Source: Minwuia sp.
GTDB lineage: Bacteria > Pseudomonadota > Alphaproteobacteria > Minwuiales > Minwuiaceae
Direction: 5' to 3'
Assembly: GCA_029210175.1 (NCBI GenBank)
Contig: JARGPL010000003.1
Location: forward strand, 235,621 to 299,620
DNA length: 64,000 nt
Position 1 is the first letter of the stretch. Each line of letters opens with the position of its first letter. Positions 1-7,831 of this stretch are shown here, one piece after another. Made by a program: the position numbers and the translations under genes. The notes below the pieces were generated by a model, which worked only from the letters and a program-made list of their open reading frames with translations, was not told where the DNA came from and ran no database searches.

Positions 1-342
1 GATCGCCGAATCCGTCGGCACGTCGATCACCAGATCGCCCAGCACCCGGGCCTGGCAGCTCAACCGGCGATCTGCGGGCAAGGGTCGACGCCTGGTGAAA
101 CGCTTCTCCGTCTCGTCGACCGTGGACAGGTGGTCCAGCGACGAGGTGATCTTGTGCTTGGCAAACTGCCCGGCCGTCGGCGTCACCTGACAGCGACCGC
201 AGATGCCGCGTCCACCGCAGACGCTTTCCACATAGACCCCAAGCGAGCGCGCTGCATCCAGCACCGGCGTGCCATGGGGGAAGCGGCCACGCCGACCACT
301 CGGCATGAACAGCACAAGCGCGTCCACGGATGTGTCCGTCAT
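1..342 (-). CDS. RACo-like corrinoid activation protein (2Fe-2S ferredoxin N-terminus), partial
   Basis: The gene starts at ATG 342 and runs off the left edge, so only the first 114 residues are visible. They form a plant-type 2Fe-2S ferredoxin domain with the cysteine series CGGRGICGRC (about residues 42-51) and a distal SCQAR cysteine (about residue 100). In RACo-type proteins (DUF4445/ASKHA) this domain precedes an ATPase that reductively reactivates cob(II)alamin on corrinoid methyl carriers. It lies 19 bp downstream of the pterin-binding methyltransferase gene in the same operon, which supports that role over a stand-alone ferredoxin. The ASKHA part is outside the window, so the full assignment is inference. 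Confidence 0.8.
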   Translation of the reverse strand, partial: MTDTSVDALVLFMPSGRRGRFPHGTPVLDAARSLGVYVESVCGGRGICGRCQVTPTAGQFAKHKITSSLDHLSTVDETEKRFTRRRPLPADRRLSCQARVLGDLVIDVPTDSAI

Positions 343-361
343 TGGTTCATGCAGTCCCTGG

Positions 362-1285
362 TCAAGCTGCCGTGCGGCGGCGACGCTCGCTGCCCCGGCG
401 GCTGCGGCGGCCTTCCCCCTCACCACCCGAAGGGGTCGCGCTGGGATCACGGTTGGCGTTCAGCCAGGTCCGGCAGTCGGGGTCGAAGCCATTCAGGACA
501 TTGGCCGCGCGAATGGCGTTCATGTCTTCCACATGAAGCGGGTTCATGATGGCCGAGGTCATGCCCATGGCCGATGCCATCGACAGGAAGTGACCGTTCA
601 TCACCCGGCGGTTCGGCAGGCCGAAACTGATGTTGGATGCGCCACAGGTGGTGTTGACCTTCAACTCCTCGCGCAGTTTGCGCAGCAGCTGAAACACCTG
701 GCGTCCGGCATCGTTCATGGCACCAACAGGCATGACCAGCGGGTCAACGACCACATCCTCGCGCGGGATGCCATAGTCAGCCGCGCGCTCGACAATCTTC
801 CTTGCCACCGCGTAGCGGACATCCGGGTCGGTGGAGATGCCGGTCTCGTCATTGGAGATCGCCACCACCGCGGCGCCATGCTTCTTCACCAGCGGCAGGA
901 CCCGGTCGAGGGATTCATCCTCACCTGTCACAGAATTCACCAGTGCCTTGCCCTGATAGACGGAAAGCCCGGCCTCCAGCGCATCGATGATGGATGAATC
1001 GATCGACAGGGGCACATCGACCAGCGACTGCACCAGTTGAATGGTCTCGGCCAGGATGCGCGGCTCATCAGCCAGCGGGATGCCTGCGTTCACGTCCAGC
1101 ATGGTTGCACCGGCAGCCACCTGCGCCAGCGCATCGGCCTGCACGCGGCTGTAGTCGCCTTCCTTCATCTCTGCGGCGAGCAGCTTGCGACCGGTCGGAT
1201 TGATCCGCTCCCCGATGACACAGAAAGGCTGATCAAAGCCGATGAGGATCTCGCGCCTGGCGGAACTGATGAGTGTGCGGGTCAT
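362..1285 (-). CDS. Methyltetrahydrofolate:corrinoid methyltransferase (pterin-binding, DHPS-like)
   Basis: A 307-residue TIM-barrel protein of the pterin-binding family (PF00809). Visible family motifs are VIGERINPTGRK near residue 24, DVNAGIP near 64, SIDSS near 96, NSVTGE near 117 and NTTCGASNISFGLPNR near 217. Such enzymes move a methyl group between a corrinoid protein and tetrahydrofolate in the cytoplasm. The C-terminal tail of about 25 residues is Gly/Ser/Arg-rich and is probably not part of the fold. The gene overlaps the MetF-like gene by 4 bp (ATGA) and is followed by the RACo-like gene, giving a translationally coupled one-carbon operon. The methyl donor substrate cannot be read from this gene. 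Confidence 0.88.
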   Translation of the reverse strand: MTRTLISSARREILIGFDQPFCVIGERINPTGRKLLAAEMKEGDYSRVQADALAQVAAGATMLDVNAGIPLADEPRILAETIQLVQSLVDVPLSIDSSIIDALEAGLSVYQGKALVNSVTGEDESLDRVLPLVKKHGAAVVAISNDETGISTDPDVRYAVARKIVERAADYGIPREDVVVDPLVMPVGAMNDAGRQVFQLLRKLREELKVNTTCGASNISFGLPNRRVMNGHFLSMASAMGMTSAIMNPLHVEDMNAIRAANVLNGFDPDCRTWLNANRDPSATPSGGEGEGRRSRRGSERRRRTAA

Positions 1286-2193
1286 GAACGGGCCTCGATC
1301 TGGATCGGCTGGGTGTCAGTGGCGACGGGCAGGCCGTTGACCCAGCTGCCGCGCTCATGCAGCCACTCACTGGTCTTCTTCAGCCCGCCAAACGGGAAGA
1401 CATGCATCTGGCGCACGGGACCTGCCGGATTGGCGGCCCATGCGGCTTCCAGCGGTTCGACGACCGGCTCCGGCGAGAAGCCGGTGGCCAGCGCGGTGAT
1501 GGAACTGGCGCGCTTGCGCAGGAAGCCCAGCGACGCCCCGACACCACACATGGCGGCATACTTCAGCAAGGTCGTCAGCTTTGACGGGCCTGCGACCCCC
1601 ATGTGAACCGGCAGACGGTTGCCCGCCGCCGTGATGCGGTTGGCCCAGCGAATGAAGCTGTCGGCGTCGAAACCGAACTGGGTGACGATGTAGAGTTCCG
1701 CATCCGTGCGCGCGGCGAAATCATTCTTCTGCTGGATCGCGAGATCGAGCACGGCGTCGGAGATGTCGGGGCTGCCTTCCGGATGACCGGCGACACCGAT
1801 GCGGGTGTAGCCGTAGCGGTCGAAGACGCCGCTTTCCAGCATCTCGATGGAGGCGGAGATCGGTCCCTGCTGCCGGTCGGGGCTGCCGGCGATGACCAGC
1901 GCCTCGTTCACGCCCGCTTCCTCCGAAAATGCCCGGACACGGGCTTCGAACGCTTCCCAGGATGGCTGACGGCGGGCGGCCACGTGCGGCACCGCGACAA
2001 AGCCGCAGTCCTGCAGTGCGCGGGCGGCACGCACCAGTCGGCTGGTGTCATCCGTGCCCAGGTCGGTCAGATAGACCCGGGTGTTCACCGGGAACAGGCC
2101 AGCCAGGTCGGCGGTGTCCTGCACCTGCTTCGGCGTGGCCTCGATGGACGCACCAATGCGCGGCGTGCCGCCAAAGCGGATCATGTCAGACAT
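1282..2193 (-). CDS. Methylenetetrahydrofolate reductase-like protein (MetF family)
   Basis: About 303 residues with the FAD-binding TIM-barrel pattern of methylenetetrahydrofolate reductase: a folate-site region with GVAGHPEGSPD, then TDAELYIVTQFGFDADSF. In this operon it most plausibly oxidises methyl-THF to methylene-THF after corrinoid-dependent demethylation, rather than feeding methionine synthesis; that direction is inferred from context. I chose ATG 2193 because a GGGGG tract lies about 8 bases upstream. An in-frame ATG at 2208 would add five residues. The gene overlaps the upstream PF13769 gene by 8 bp and the downstream methyltransferase by 4 bp. Confidence 0.85.
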   Translation of the reverse strand: MSDMIRFGGTPRIGASIEATPKQVQDTADLAGLFPVNTRVYLTDLGTDDTSRLVRAARALQDCGFVAVPHVAARRQPSWEAFEARVRAFSEEAGVNEALVIAGSPDRQQGPISASIEMLESGVFDRYGYTRIGVAGHPEGSPDISDAVLDLAIQQKNDFAARTDAELYIVTQFGFDADSFIRWANRITAAGNRLPVHMGVAGPSKLTTLLKYAAMCGVGASLGFLRKRASSITALATGFSPEPVVEPLEAAWAANPAGPVRQMHVFPFGGLKKTSEWLHERGSWVNGLPVATDTQPIQIEARS

Positions 2194-2488
2194 TGGCGTA
2201 GCCCCCATTGGTGATGAAGATGTTCAGTTCTTCCTGGGAAAAGTCGGATTCCAGCACAGCAGCGGCCTGCGCCGCTTCCTGTTCCAGATCATCGCTGCAA
2301 GTCTCGGGGTCGCCGCGCCGCCAGGCCTCGAGATAGGCCTCGGAATCCTGCGCACCGACCTTCATGGCAGTGCGGTCGATCGCCTTGATGAAACGCTCCG
2401 GCAATTCGACGGTCGCACGCTTGCGTCCCTTGCGCACGATCACCTGCGCCGGAATATCCCGCCAGTAGACAACGACTCTTTCGGCCAT
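2186..2488 (-). CDS. PF13769 'virulence factor'-family small protein
   Basis: A 100-residue acidic protein starting MAERVVVYWRDIPAQVIV, with the VIVRKGRKRA and WRRGDPE patterns of the PF13769 family. That family is labelled 'virulence factor' in databases but has no biochemical function I know of. It is the first gene of the one-carbon operon and overlaps the MetF-like gene. Related small proteins sit beside methylenetetrahydrofolate reductase and methyltetrahydrofolate methyltransferase genes in other alphaproteobacteria, so an accessory role in corrinoid/folate methyl transfer is likelier than virulence. No signal peptide or membrane segment is visible. Confidence 0.8.
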   Translation of the reverse strand: MAERVVVYWRDIPAQVIVRKGRKRATVELPERFIKAIDRTAMKVGAQDSEAYLEAWRRGDPETCSDDLEQEAAQAAAVLESDFSQEELNIFITNGGYANV

Positions 2489-2643
2489 TTGCTTCAGCCC
2501 CGATAAAGGAACGCTCTGACATCACTATGGGCGTCGGTTTCGGGGGCATCATTGCTTCTGCACGACCAGCCGGAGTCGTTTTCGCGACAGAATGGCAGGA
2601 AACGTAGAGCAGCCACAGGATATGCGCGTGCTTGCATGGCCCT

Positions 2644-2666
2644 TTATTTAACTATATGTTTAATTA
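2644..2666. promoter_or_regulatory. AT-rich inverted repeat, candidate ArsR-type operator
   Basis: TTTAAC-TATAT-GTTTAA is a near-perfect inverted repeat in a very AT-rich patch just upstream of the DUF899 gene, whose start is at 2694. Operators of ArsR/SmtB-type repressors commonly have this TTTAAC...GTTAAA form, and DUF899-type genes are often near such regulators. No regulator gene is visible nearby. The patch may equally be the -10 region of the promoter. Confidence 0.4.
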
Positions 2667-2693
2667 ATGTCGACGTTTCAGGGACACTGCCCG

Positions 2694-3350
2694 ATGAGCA
2701 TGAAATTTCCGAATGAGAGCGCAACCTATCGCGCGGCGCGCAACCGCCTGCTGGACGCCGAAGCTGACCTGCGCCAGCGAACGGAAGATGTGGCCGCACT
2801 GCGCCGGGCCCTGCCACCGGGTGGCGATATCCCGGAAGACTACGGGTTCCATGATGCGGATGGCGCGCAAACGCCGCTGAGCAGCCTGTTCGCCGACGGC
2901 CAGGACACGCTGGCCCTCTACAGCTTCATGCTCGCCCCGGATGCGACTGTACCCTGCCCCATGTGTACCGGGTTCGTTGATGCGCTCGACGGTGCGGCAC
3001 CGCACATCCGCGCCCGTATGGGACTGGAGGTCGGCATCGGCGGAACCTGCGCTCAGGCTCGGGAATTGAAGGCGGCACGCGGCTGGCAAGACATTCGCGT
3101 CCTGTCGTTTGCCGGCACCACCTACAACCGCGCCTATCATGGGGAGGGACCGGACGGGTCCCAGTGGCCGATGCTGAACGTGTTTCAGCGGCAGGGTCAG
3201 ACAATCCGGCATTTCTGGTCGACGGAGCTTTTCCGGCACGACTGGGGCGGTCATCCGCGCCACATGGATCCCGCCTGGCCGCTCTGGACGTTCCTCGACT
3301 GGTCACCCGCCGGCCGCGGCGACTTCTTTCCGTCGCTCAACTATGACTGA
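2694..3350 (+). CDS. DUF899-family thioredoxin-like protein
   Basis: A protein of 218 residues matching the DUF899 thioredoxin-like family: an N-terminal helical segment, then a thioredoxin-type fold with a CPMCTGFVDAL motif near residue 93, and a C-terminal PRHMDPAWPLWTFLD segment typical of the family. The function is not established; the CPMC motif suggests redox or thiol chemistry. ATG 2694 has an AGGGA ribosome site about 9 bases upstream, whereas the in-frame ATG at 2667 lies in AT-rich DNA without one. It is a single-gene unit convergent with the diguanylate cyclase gene. Confidence 0.82.
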   Translation: MSMKFPNESATYRAARNRLLDAEADLRQRTEDVAALRRALPPGGDIPEDYGFHDADGAQTPLSSLFADGQDTLALYSFMLAPDATVPCPMCTGFVDALDGAAPHIRARMGLEVGIGGTCAQARELKAARGWQDIRVLSFAGTTYNRAYHGEGPDGSQWPMLNVFQRQGQTIRHFWSTELFRHDWGGHPRHMDPAWPLWTFLDWSPAGRGDFFPSLNYD

Positions 3351-3367
3351 AACATGCGGCGGATCGA

Positions 3368-5047
3368 TCAGTCCTGCTCGACCTCGACCCGGTTGCGCCC
3401 GTTGGCCTTTGCCCGATAGAGCGCCTCATCAGCGCGCTTGATCGCATGTTCGACGGTTGTCTCCCCGTCCCTGTACAGGCTGACACCCAGGCTGACCGTA
3501 AAGCCGAACATCTGGCCATCATGGCGGATCTCCGCATTCGCCAGAGACGTCCGGATTCGTTCAGCCACCCGCTTCGCGCCCTCAAGACCGGTTTCAGGCA
3601 GCAGGATCGCAAACTCCTCCCCCCCGATGCGACCCAGCAGGTCGATCGGTTGCCGCAGGCACTTGGAGACGATGACCGCAAACTGCTTCAGGGCCACATC
3701 ACCGCCAGCATGACCGTGGCGGTCATTGACAGTCTTGAAATGATCGATGTCGCAGACCAGCACCGCCAGGCCGTGGCCATAACGGGCCGCCCGCTTCACC
3801 TCCGCATCCGCAATCCGCCCGAAACGGTTCCGGTTGGACAGGCCGGTCAGGGCATCGGTATCCGCTGCCCTGCGCAGCTCGTTCTCCAACTGCTTCTGCA
3901 TGGTCATGTCGCGCACGACCGCACCTATGCCGCGCAACTCGCCATCATCGCCCCGCAAGGCGGTTGACCGCAGCTCCATCGGGATGCGCTGGCCATTCTT
4001 GTGCAGGGCCTCGGTCTCGATGACCACGGGGCTGCTGCTGGCATGCACTTCGCGAATATACTTGGCCATAAGTCCGACCCGGTCGTTGGGCCGCAGCATG
4101 GCACTCGACTTGTTCATCATCTCGGCAGGCGTGTGGCCATAGACCCGTTCGCAGGCGCTGTTGACATAACCGATCGTCCCGTCGGGTCGAATATGGAACA
4201 CGGGATCGCTCAGGTTCTCGACGAGATCGGCGAGCAGCCTGGCACGTTCTCCGGCCGCCCGCTCCCGTTCCTCCAGCGCCAGCCTGTCGCTGATGTCATA
4301 GGAAACACTGGCCAGCGCCGTCACCTTGCCTGAATCGTCGATCAGCGGCGTCACCCGCAAGGAAACCGGGATGCGGATACCGTCGCCGCGCCGCCGCCAG
4401 GTCTCGATCTCCACCGGGCGCTCGGTCCGGATGACTTCATCGCCAAAGGCGATCATGCGTTCGAGTTCGGTTTCGGGAATGAATATCCGGTTGGACTGCC
4501 CCAGCATCTCCTCCCGCGTCATCCGATAGAGGTCGCAGGCGGCCTGGTTGCAGTAGATGATGCGGCGCTCCAGGCTGACCAGGATGATCGCGTCCATCGA
4601 ACGGTCAAGCAGCAGACTGAGGTGATCGGCGCGTTTTTCGGTCTCGCGCTCTGCCGTGACATCCTGGGCCGTGCCCACCCGAAGATGTACCGAACCGTCC
4701 GGGTTCTTCAGCGTACGCGTTGTCCATGACAGATGCACCGTCCTGCCGGTCTTGGACAGCCAGCGGCTTTCGAACTTGCTGCCTTCTGCGCTGACATCTC
4801 CCTCGGCGAAGAAGGCGCGTGCCTGCTCCTGCTCCGCAGGCAGTCTGAATGCCCAGACCTTGCGGCCCACCGCCTCCTGAAACGAGTATCCCGTGGCGCG
4901 GGAAAAGGCGTGATTCAGCCAGACAAGCGTGCCGTCGGGCCGCACAGCCGTGAAGATGGCGTCAGTCGTATCGACCAACGCCTCCAGGAATATGCGCTCA
5001 TCCAGACCATCATCCGGAAGCTGGTGGCTTGCAGAAATCACATGCAT
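3368..5047 (-). CDS. Triple-PAS diguanylate cyclase (GGDEF)
   Basis: A 559-residue soluble protein with three tandem PAS domains (about 20-140, 145-265 and 270-390) and a C-terminal GGDEF domain (about 395-559). The active site reads GRIGGEEFAIL, a normal GGEEF variant, with DIDHFKTVND upstream for nucleotide and Mg binding, so it should make cyclic-di-GMP from GTP. The inhibitory I-site position reads QPID instead of RxxD, so product feedback is probably absent. No transmembrane segment is visible; the input is likely cytoplasmic, but the PAS ligands are unknown. Confidence 0.92.
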   Translation of the reverse strand: MHVISASHQLPDDGLDERIFLEALVDTTDAIFTAVRPDGTLVWLNHAFSRATGYSFQEAVGRKVWAFRLPAEQEQARAFFAEGDVSAEGSKFESRWLSKTGRTVHLSWTTRTLKNPDGSVHLRVGTAQDVTAERETEKRADHLSLLLDRSMDAIILVSLERRIIYCNQAACDLYRMTREEMLGQSNRIFIPETELERMIAFGDEVIRTERPVEIETWRRRGDGIRIPVSLRVTPLIDDSGKVTALASVSYDISDRLALEERERAAGERARLLADLVENLSDPVFHIRPDGTIGYVNSACERVYGHTPAEMMNKSSAMLRPNDRVGLMAKYIREVHASSSPVVIETEALHKNGQRIPMELRSTALRGDDGELRGIGAVVRDMTMQKQLENELRRAADTDALTGLSNRNRFGRIADAEVKRAARYGHGLAVLVCDIDHFKTVNDRHGHAGGDVALKQFAVIVSKCLRQPIDLLGRIGGEEFAILLPETGLEGAKRVAERIRTSLANAEIRHDGQMFGFTVSLGVSLYRDGETTVEHAIKRADEALYRAKANGRNRVEVEQD

Positions 5048-5174
5048 GCTCCAAATGCTGAACGTCAGGCGTGAAGATTTCGTTTACCAGCGCAGTATCG
5101 CAACGAAAAAGGGCGACCCTGACAGACCGCCCTCTCCGTGTTCTTCAAGTGTCGGCAAGTATCAGCCACAAGGG

Positions 5175-6398
5175 TCAGTCGATGTCGTCCTTCGGGCGGA
5201 TCTTGTTGACGACATCCGGGCCCGGCAGGACGTCCTGGCCGGACACATAGCGCCAGCCGACCATTTCCCCCACGCCATCCCGCTGCAAGGTGCGACCGAC
5301 ATAGGCACCCATGGTGGACTGATGGTCCACACGGCGGAAATAGATGGTCCCCAGCGGGGATTCAAAGCCGAGGCCACGGAATGCCTGAAGCAGCAGTTCC
5401 GTCTTGACCGTCTTGCCCTTCTCGATGGCCGCCGCGATGGCCTGGATGGTGACGTAGCCGACCAGGGAACCGGTCTTCGGGTTCTCGCCCCAGCGGTCCT
5501 GATAGGCCTTGACGAACTTCTTGTGCTCCGGCTTCTCGATATCGTTCCAGGGATAGCCGGTGACGATCCAGCCGTTCGGCGCTTCGTCACCCAGCGGCTC
5601 CAGATACTCGGGCTCACCCGTCAGCAGGCTGACAACTTCGCGCTCCTCGAACAGGCCCCGCAGGTTGCCTTCCCGCACGAAGGCGGCGAGGTCGCCACCG
5701 AAGGTGACATTGAAGATGCCGTCCGGCTTGGACGATTCCAGTGCACGCACGGTGACACCGGCATCGATCTTGTTCAGTGCCGGCCATTGTTCCTCGACGA
5801 ACTCGACCTCCGGCTTCAGCCGCTTCAGCTCTTCCCGGAAGACCGCAACGGCATCCTGACCATACTTGTAGTTCGGTGCGATGGTGGCCCAGCGCACGGC
5901 GTCCAGATTGGCGGCTTCACGCGCCAGGATCGCCGACTGCACATAGGTGGAGGGCCGCAGGCGGAAGGTGTAGCGATTGCCCTTGGACCAGACTAGCGCA
6001 TCCGTCAGCGGCTCCGCCGCAACGAACACGACCTGCTTTTGAGCCGCAAAGTCACTGACCGCCAGGCCGATATGGGAAAAGAAGGTGCCGGCGAACAGAT
6101 CGACACGCTCACGGCTCAACAGTTCCTCGGCGATCTTCACCGCGTTGCCCGGCTTGCCACCATCGTCACGGCTGATCACTTCCAGCTGACGCCCGATGAC
6201 GCCACCCGCAGCATTGATCTCCTCAACCGCCATTTCCCAGCCCTTCTTGTAGGGTTCGGTGAAGGCGGGAAGAGCGGAATAGCTGTTGATCTCGCCGATA
6301 CGAATCGGCCCCTCATCCTGTGCGATGGCACCTGTCAGGGTCACTGCAACCGCAGCGGCCCCGACAAAGGTCCCAAGCACGCTTCTGCGCGTCAGCAT
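5175..6398 (-). CDS. ABC transporter substrate-binding protein, branched-chain amino acid/amide type, Tat signal
   Basis: About 407 residues. The N-terminus MLTRRSVLGTFVGAAAVAVT carries a twin-arginine-type signal ending near GAIA, followed by a periplasmic-binding fold (Peripla_BP_6) with GEINSYSALPAFTEPYKKGW and GVIGRQLEVISRDDGG. The family captures amino acids, amides, urea or short-chain compounds for LIV-type ABC importers. No permease or ATPase genes are adjacent, so it is an orphan component in this window. I chose ATG 6398 because GGAG lies 6 bases upstream; an in-frame ATG at 6410 lacks a ribosome site. The ligand cannot be predicted. Confidence 0.88.
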   Translation of the reverse strand: MLTRRSVLGTFVGAAAVAVTLTGAIAQDEGPIRIGEINSYSALPAFTEPYKKGWEMAVEEINAAGGVIGRQLEVISRDDGGKPGNAVKIAEELLSRERVDLFAGTFFSHIGLAVSDFAAQKQVVFVAAEPLTDALVWSKGNRYTFRLRPSTYVQSAILAREAANLDAVRWATIAPNYKYGQDAVAVFREELKRLKPEVEFVEEQWPALNKIDAGVTVRALESSKPDGIFNVTFGGDLAAFVREGNLRGLFEEREVVSLLTGEPEYLEPLGDEAPNGWIVTGYPWNDIEKPEHKKFVKAYQDRWGENPKTGSLVGYVTIQAIAAAIEKGKTVKTELLLQAFRGLGFESPLGTIYFRRVDHQSTMGAYVGRTLQRDGVGEMVGWRYVSGQDVLPGPDVVNKIRPKDDID

Positions 6399-6516
6399 GG
6401 TTTGCTCCATGATATATTGACGCGCCGCGCAAACGTGGCACGGCGCAATTCACCCGTGAATCTGGACGAAACGACCGAATGCCGCAACCCCTGCGTGATC
6501 GTGGTCACAGGTCAGA

Positions 6517-7206
6517 TCAGGTCTGCGGTGTCCTGACACCAAAGATTGCCGTGCCCACGCGGACAAGCGTGGCCCCGAACTGGATGGCGATTTCGTAGTC
6601 CGCACTCATCCCCATGGACAGGCCCCGCAGCCCGTTGCGCTCCGCGATCTTCGCCAGCAACGCGAAGTGCGGCGCCGGTTCCTGATCTGCAGGGGGAATG
6701 CACATCAGCCCGGCCAGCGGCAGGTCATGCACGGACCGGCATTTCTCGATGAAGGCATCGGCATCGGCGGGCAATACGCCCGATTTCTGGGGTTCCTCAC
6801 CTGTGTTGACCTGGATGTAGCAATCCGGTCGACGACCGGTCTGCGCCATCGCCCGCGCTGCCGCTGCGGCGACCTTCTCGCGGTCAATGGAATGGATGAC
6901 GTCGAACAGGGCCACCGCACCGGCGACCTTGCGGCTCTGCAACCCGCCGATCATGTGCAGTTCGGTATCCGGATGCCGGTCACGCAGGCCTGGCCATTTC
7001 TCCTCCGCTTCCTGCAGCCGGTTTTCTCCGAACAGGCGCTGACCGGCAGCGATGGCCGGGACGATGTGATCCGCCGGATGGGTCTTGGAAACGGCAATCA
7101 GGGATACGGTCGCCGGGTCGCGGCCGGCACTGCGGGCGGCGGTGGCAATGCGGTCCTGCACTTCCTGCAGGGCCTGTGCGATGTCATGGTCTGGCTGGTC
7201 ATTCAT
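6517..7206 (-). CDS. YggS/PLPBP-family pyridoxal-phosphate homeostasis protein
   Basis: A 229-residue single-domain TIM-barrel PLP-binding protein. The PLP lysine lies in LIAVSKTHPADH near residue 41, and the family signature SMGMSADYEIAIQFGATLVR is near 192-211. Members hold PLP and affect vitamin B6 and amino-acid balance, but no catalytic reaction is established. The start lies against the head-to-head ThiE-like gene, so the two share a very short or overlapping promoter region. Confidence 0.93.
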   Translation of the reverse strand: MNDQPDHDIAQALQEVQDRIATAARSAGRDPATVSLIAVSKTHPADHIVPAIAAGQRLFGENRLQEAEEKWPGLRDRHPDTELHMIGGLQSRKVAGAVALFDVIHSIDREKVAAAAARAMAQTGRRPDCYIQVNTGEEPQKSGVLPADADAFIEKCRSVHDLPLAGLMCIPPADQEPAPHFALLAKIAERNGLRGLSMGMSADYEIAIQFGATLVRVGTAIFGVRTPQT

Positions 7207-7261
7207 GGGGACAGGGAATCACGGTGTGGGCAAGGTGACAAGCATCCGTTCGGTCGCGGAC

Positions 7262-7828
7262 ATGCCAGGCCGTGACCTGCCTGCCGTCATCATGCCGACC
7301 GACCTGTCGCGTGCGCCAGATCCCGTCGCGGCGCTGTCGCACCTGCCGCGCGGCAGTGCGGTGATCCTGCGTGACGCGGGACATCCCGATCGCGCTGCCA
7401 TTGGCCTGGCGCTGCGACAGGCGACCCACGGGCACCAGCAGTTGCTGCTTGTCTCAGGGGATATGGAACTGGCTGCGCGCATCGGGGCCGACGGCCTGCA
7501 CCTGCCTGAAAGCACGGTCGGCAGCGCACCTTTCCGGACCTGGCGACGACAGCATCCGGCGGCATTGGTGACCGCCGCCTGCCATTCCCTGCCTGCGGTG
7601 CGGCGGGCTGAGCTAGCGGGCGCCGACATGGCCCTGCTGTCGCCCGTGTTCCCGACGGCGAGCCATCCCGGCGGTGCCGCCCTCGGACCTTACAGGGCGA
7701 CCGCGATCGCACAGGCAACACACCTGCCCGTGCTGGCCATGGGCGGGATCGACCGGCGGACCTGCAACAGGTTACCGCCGGTCTTTTCCGGTTTCGCAGC
7801 CATCGGCCTGTTCAGCCACAGCCGCTGA
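7262..7828 (+). CDS. ThiE/TenI-family protein (thiamine phosphate synthase-like)
   Basis: About 188 residues with a compact ThiE/TenI barrel: DRAAIGLALRQ, GADGLHLPES, CHSLPAVRRAELAGADMALL, SPVFPTASHPGG and the phosphate-binding PVLAMGGID. ThiE joins hydroxymethylpyrimidine diphosphate and thiazole phosphate; TenI relatives aromatise the thiazole. HLPE in place of the usual ThiE HLGQ and the short length make full ThiE activity uncertain. The start is doubtful: ATG 7262 is used here, but GTG 7235 or ATG 7205 (just overlapping YggS) are possible. No other thi gene is nearby. Confidence 0.75.
   Translation: MPGRDLPAVIMPTDLSRAPDPVAALSHLPRGSAVILRDAGHPDRAAIGLALRQATHGHQQLLLVSGDMELAARIGADGLHLPESTVGSAPFRTWRRQHPAALVTAACHSLPAVRRAELAGADMALLSPVFPTASHPGGAALGPYRATAIAQATHLPVLAMGGIDRRTCNRLPPVFSGFAAIGLFSHSR
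7751..7783 (+). terminator. Strong hairpin followed by T-run inside the 3' end of the ThiE/TenI-like gene
   Basis: GACCGGCGG at 7751-7759 pairs perfectly with CCGCCGGTC at 7775-7783, and ACCTG/CAGGT inside extends the stem to 14 base pairs around a CAA loop with a two-base bulge. TTTT follows at once. It resembles an intrinsic terminator but lies about 45 bases before the stop codon and encodes protein. Termination is inferred. Confidence 0.45.
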
Positions 7829-7831
7829 GGT

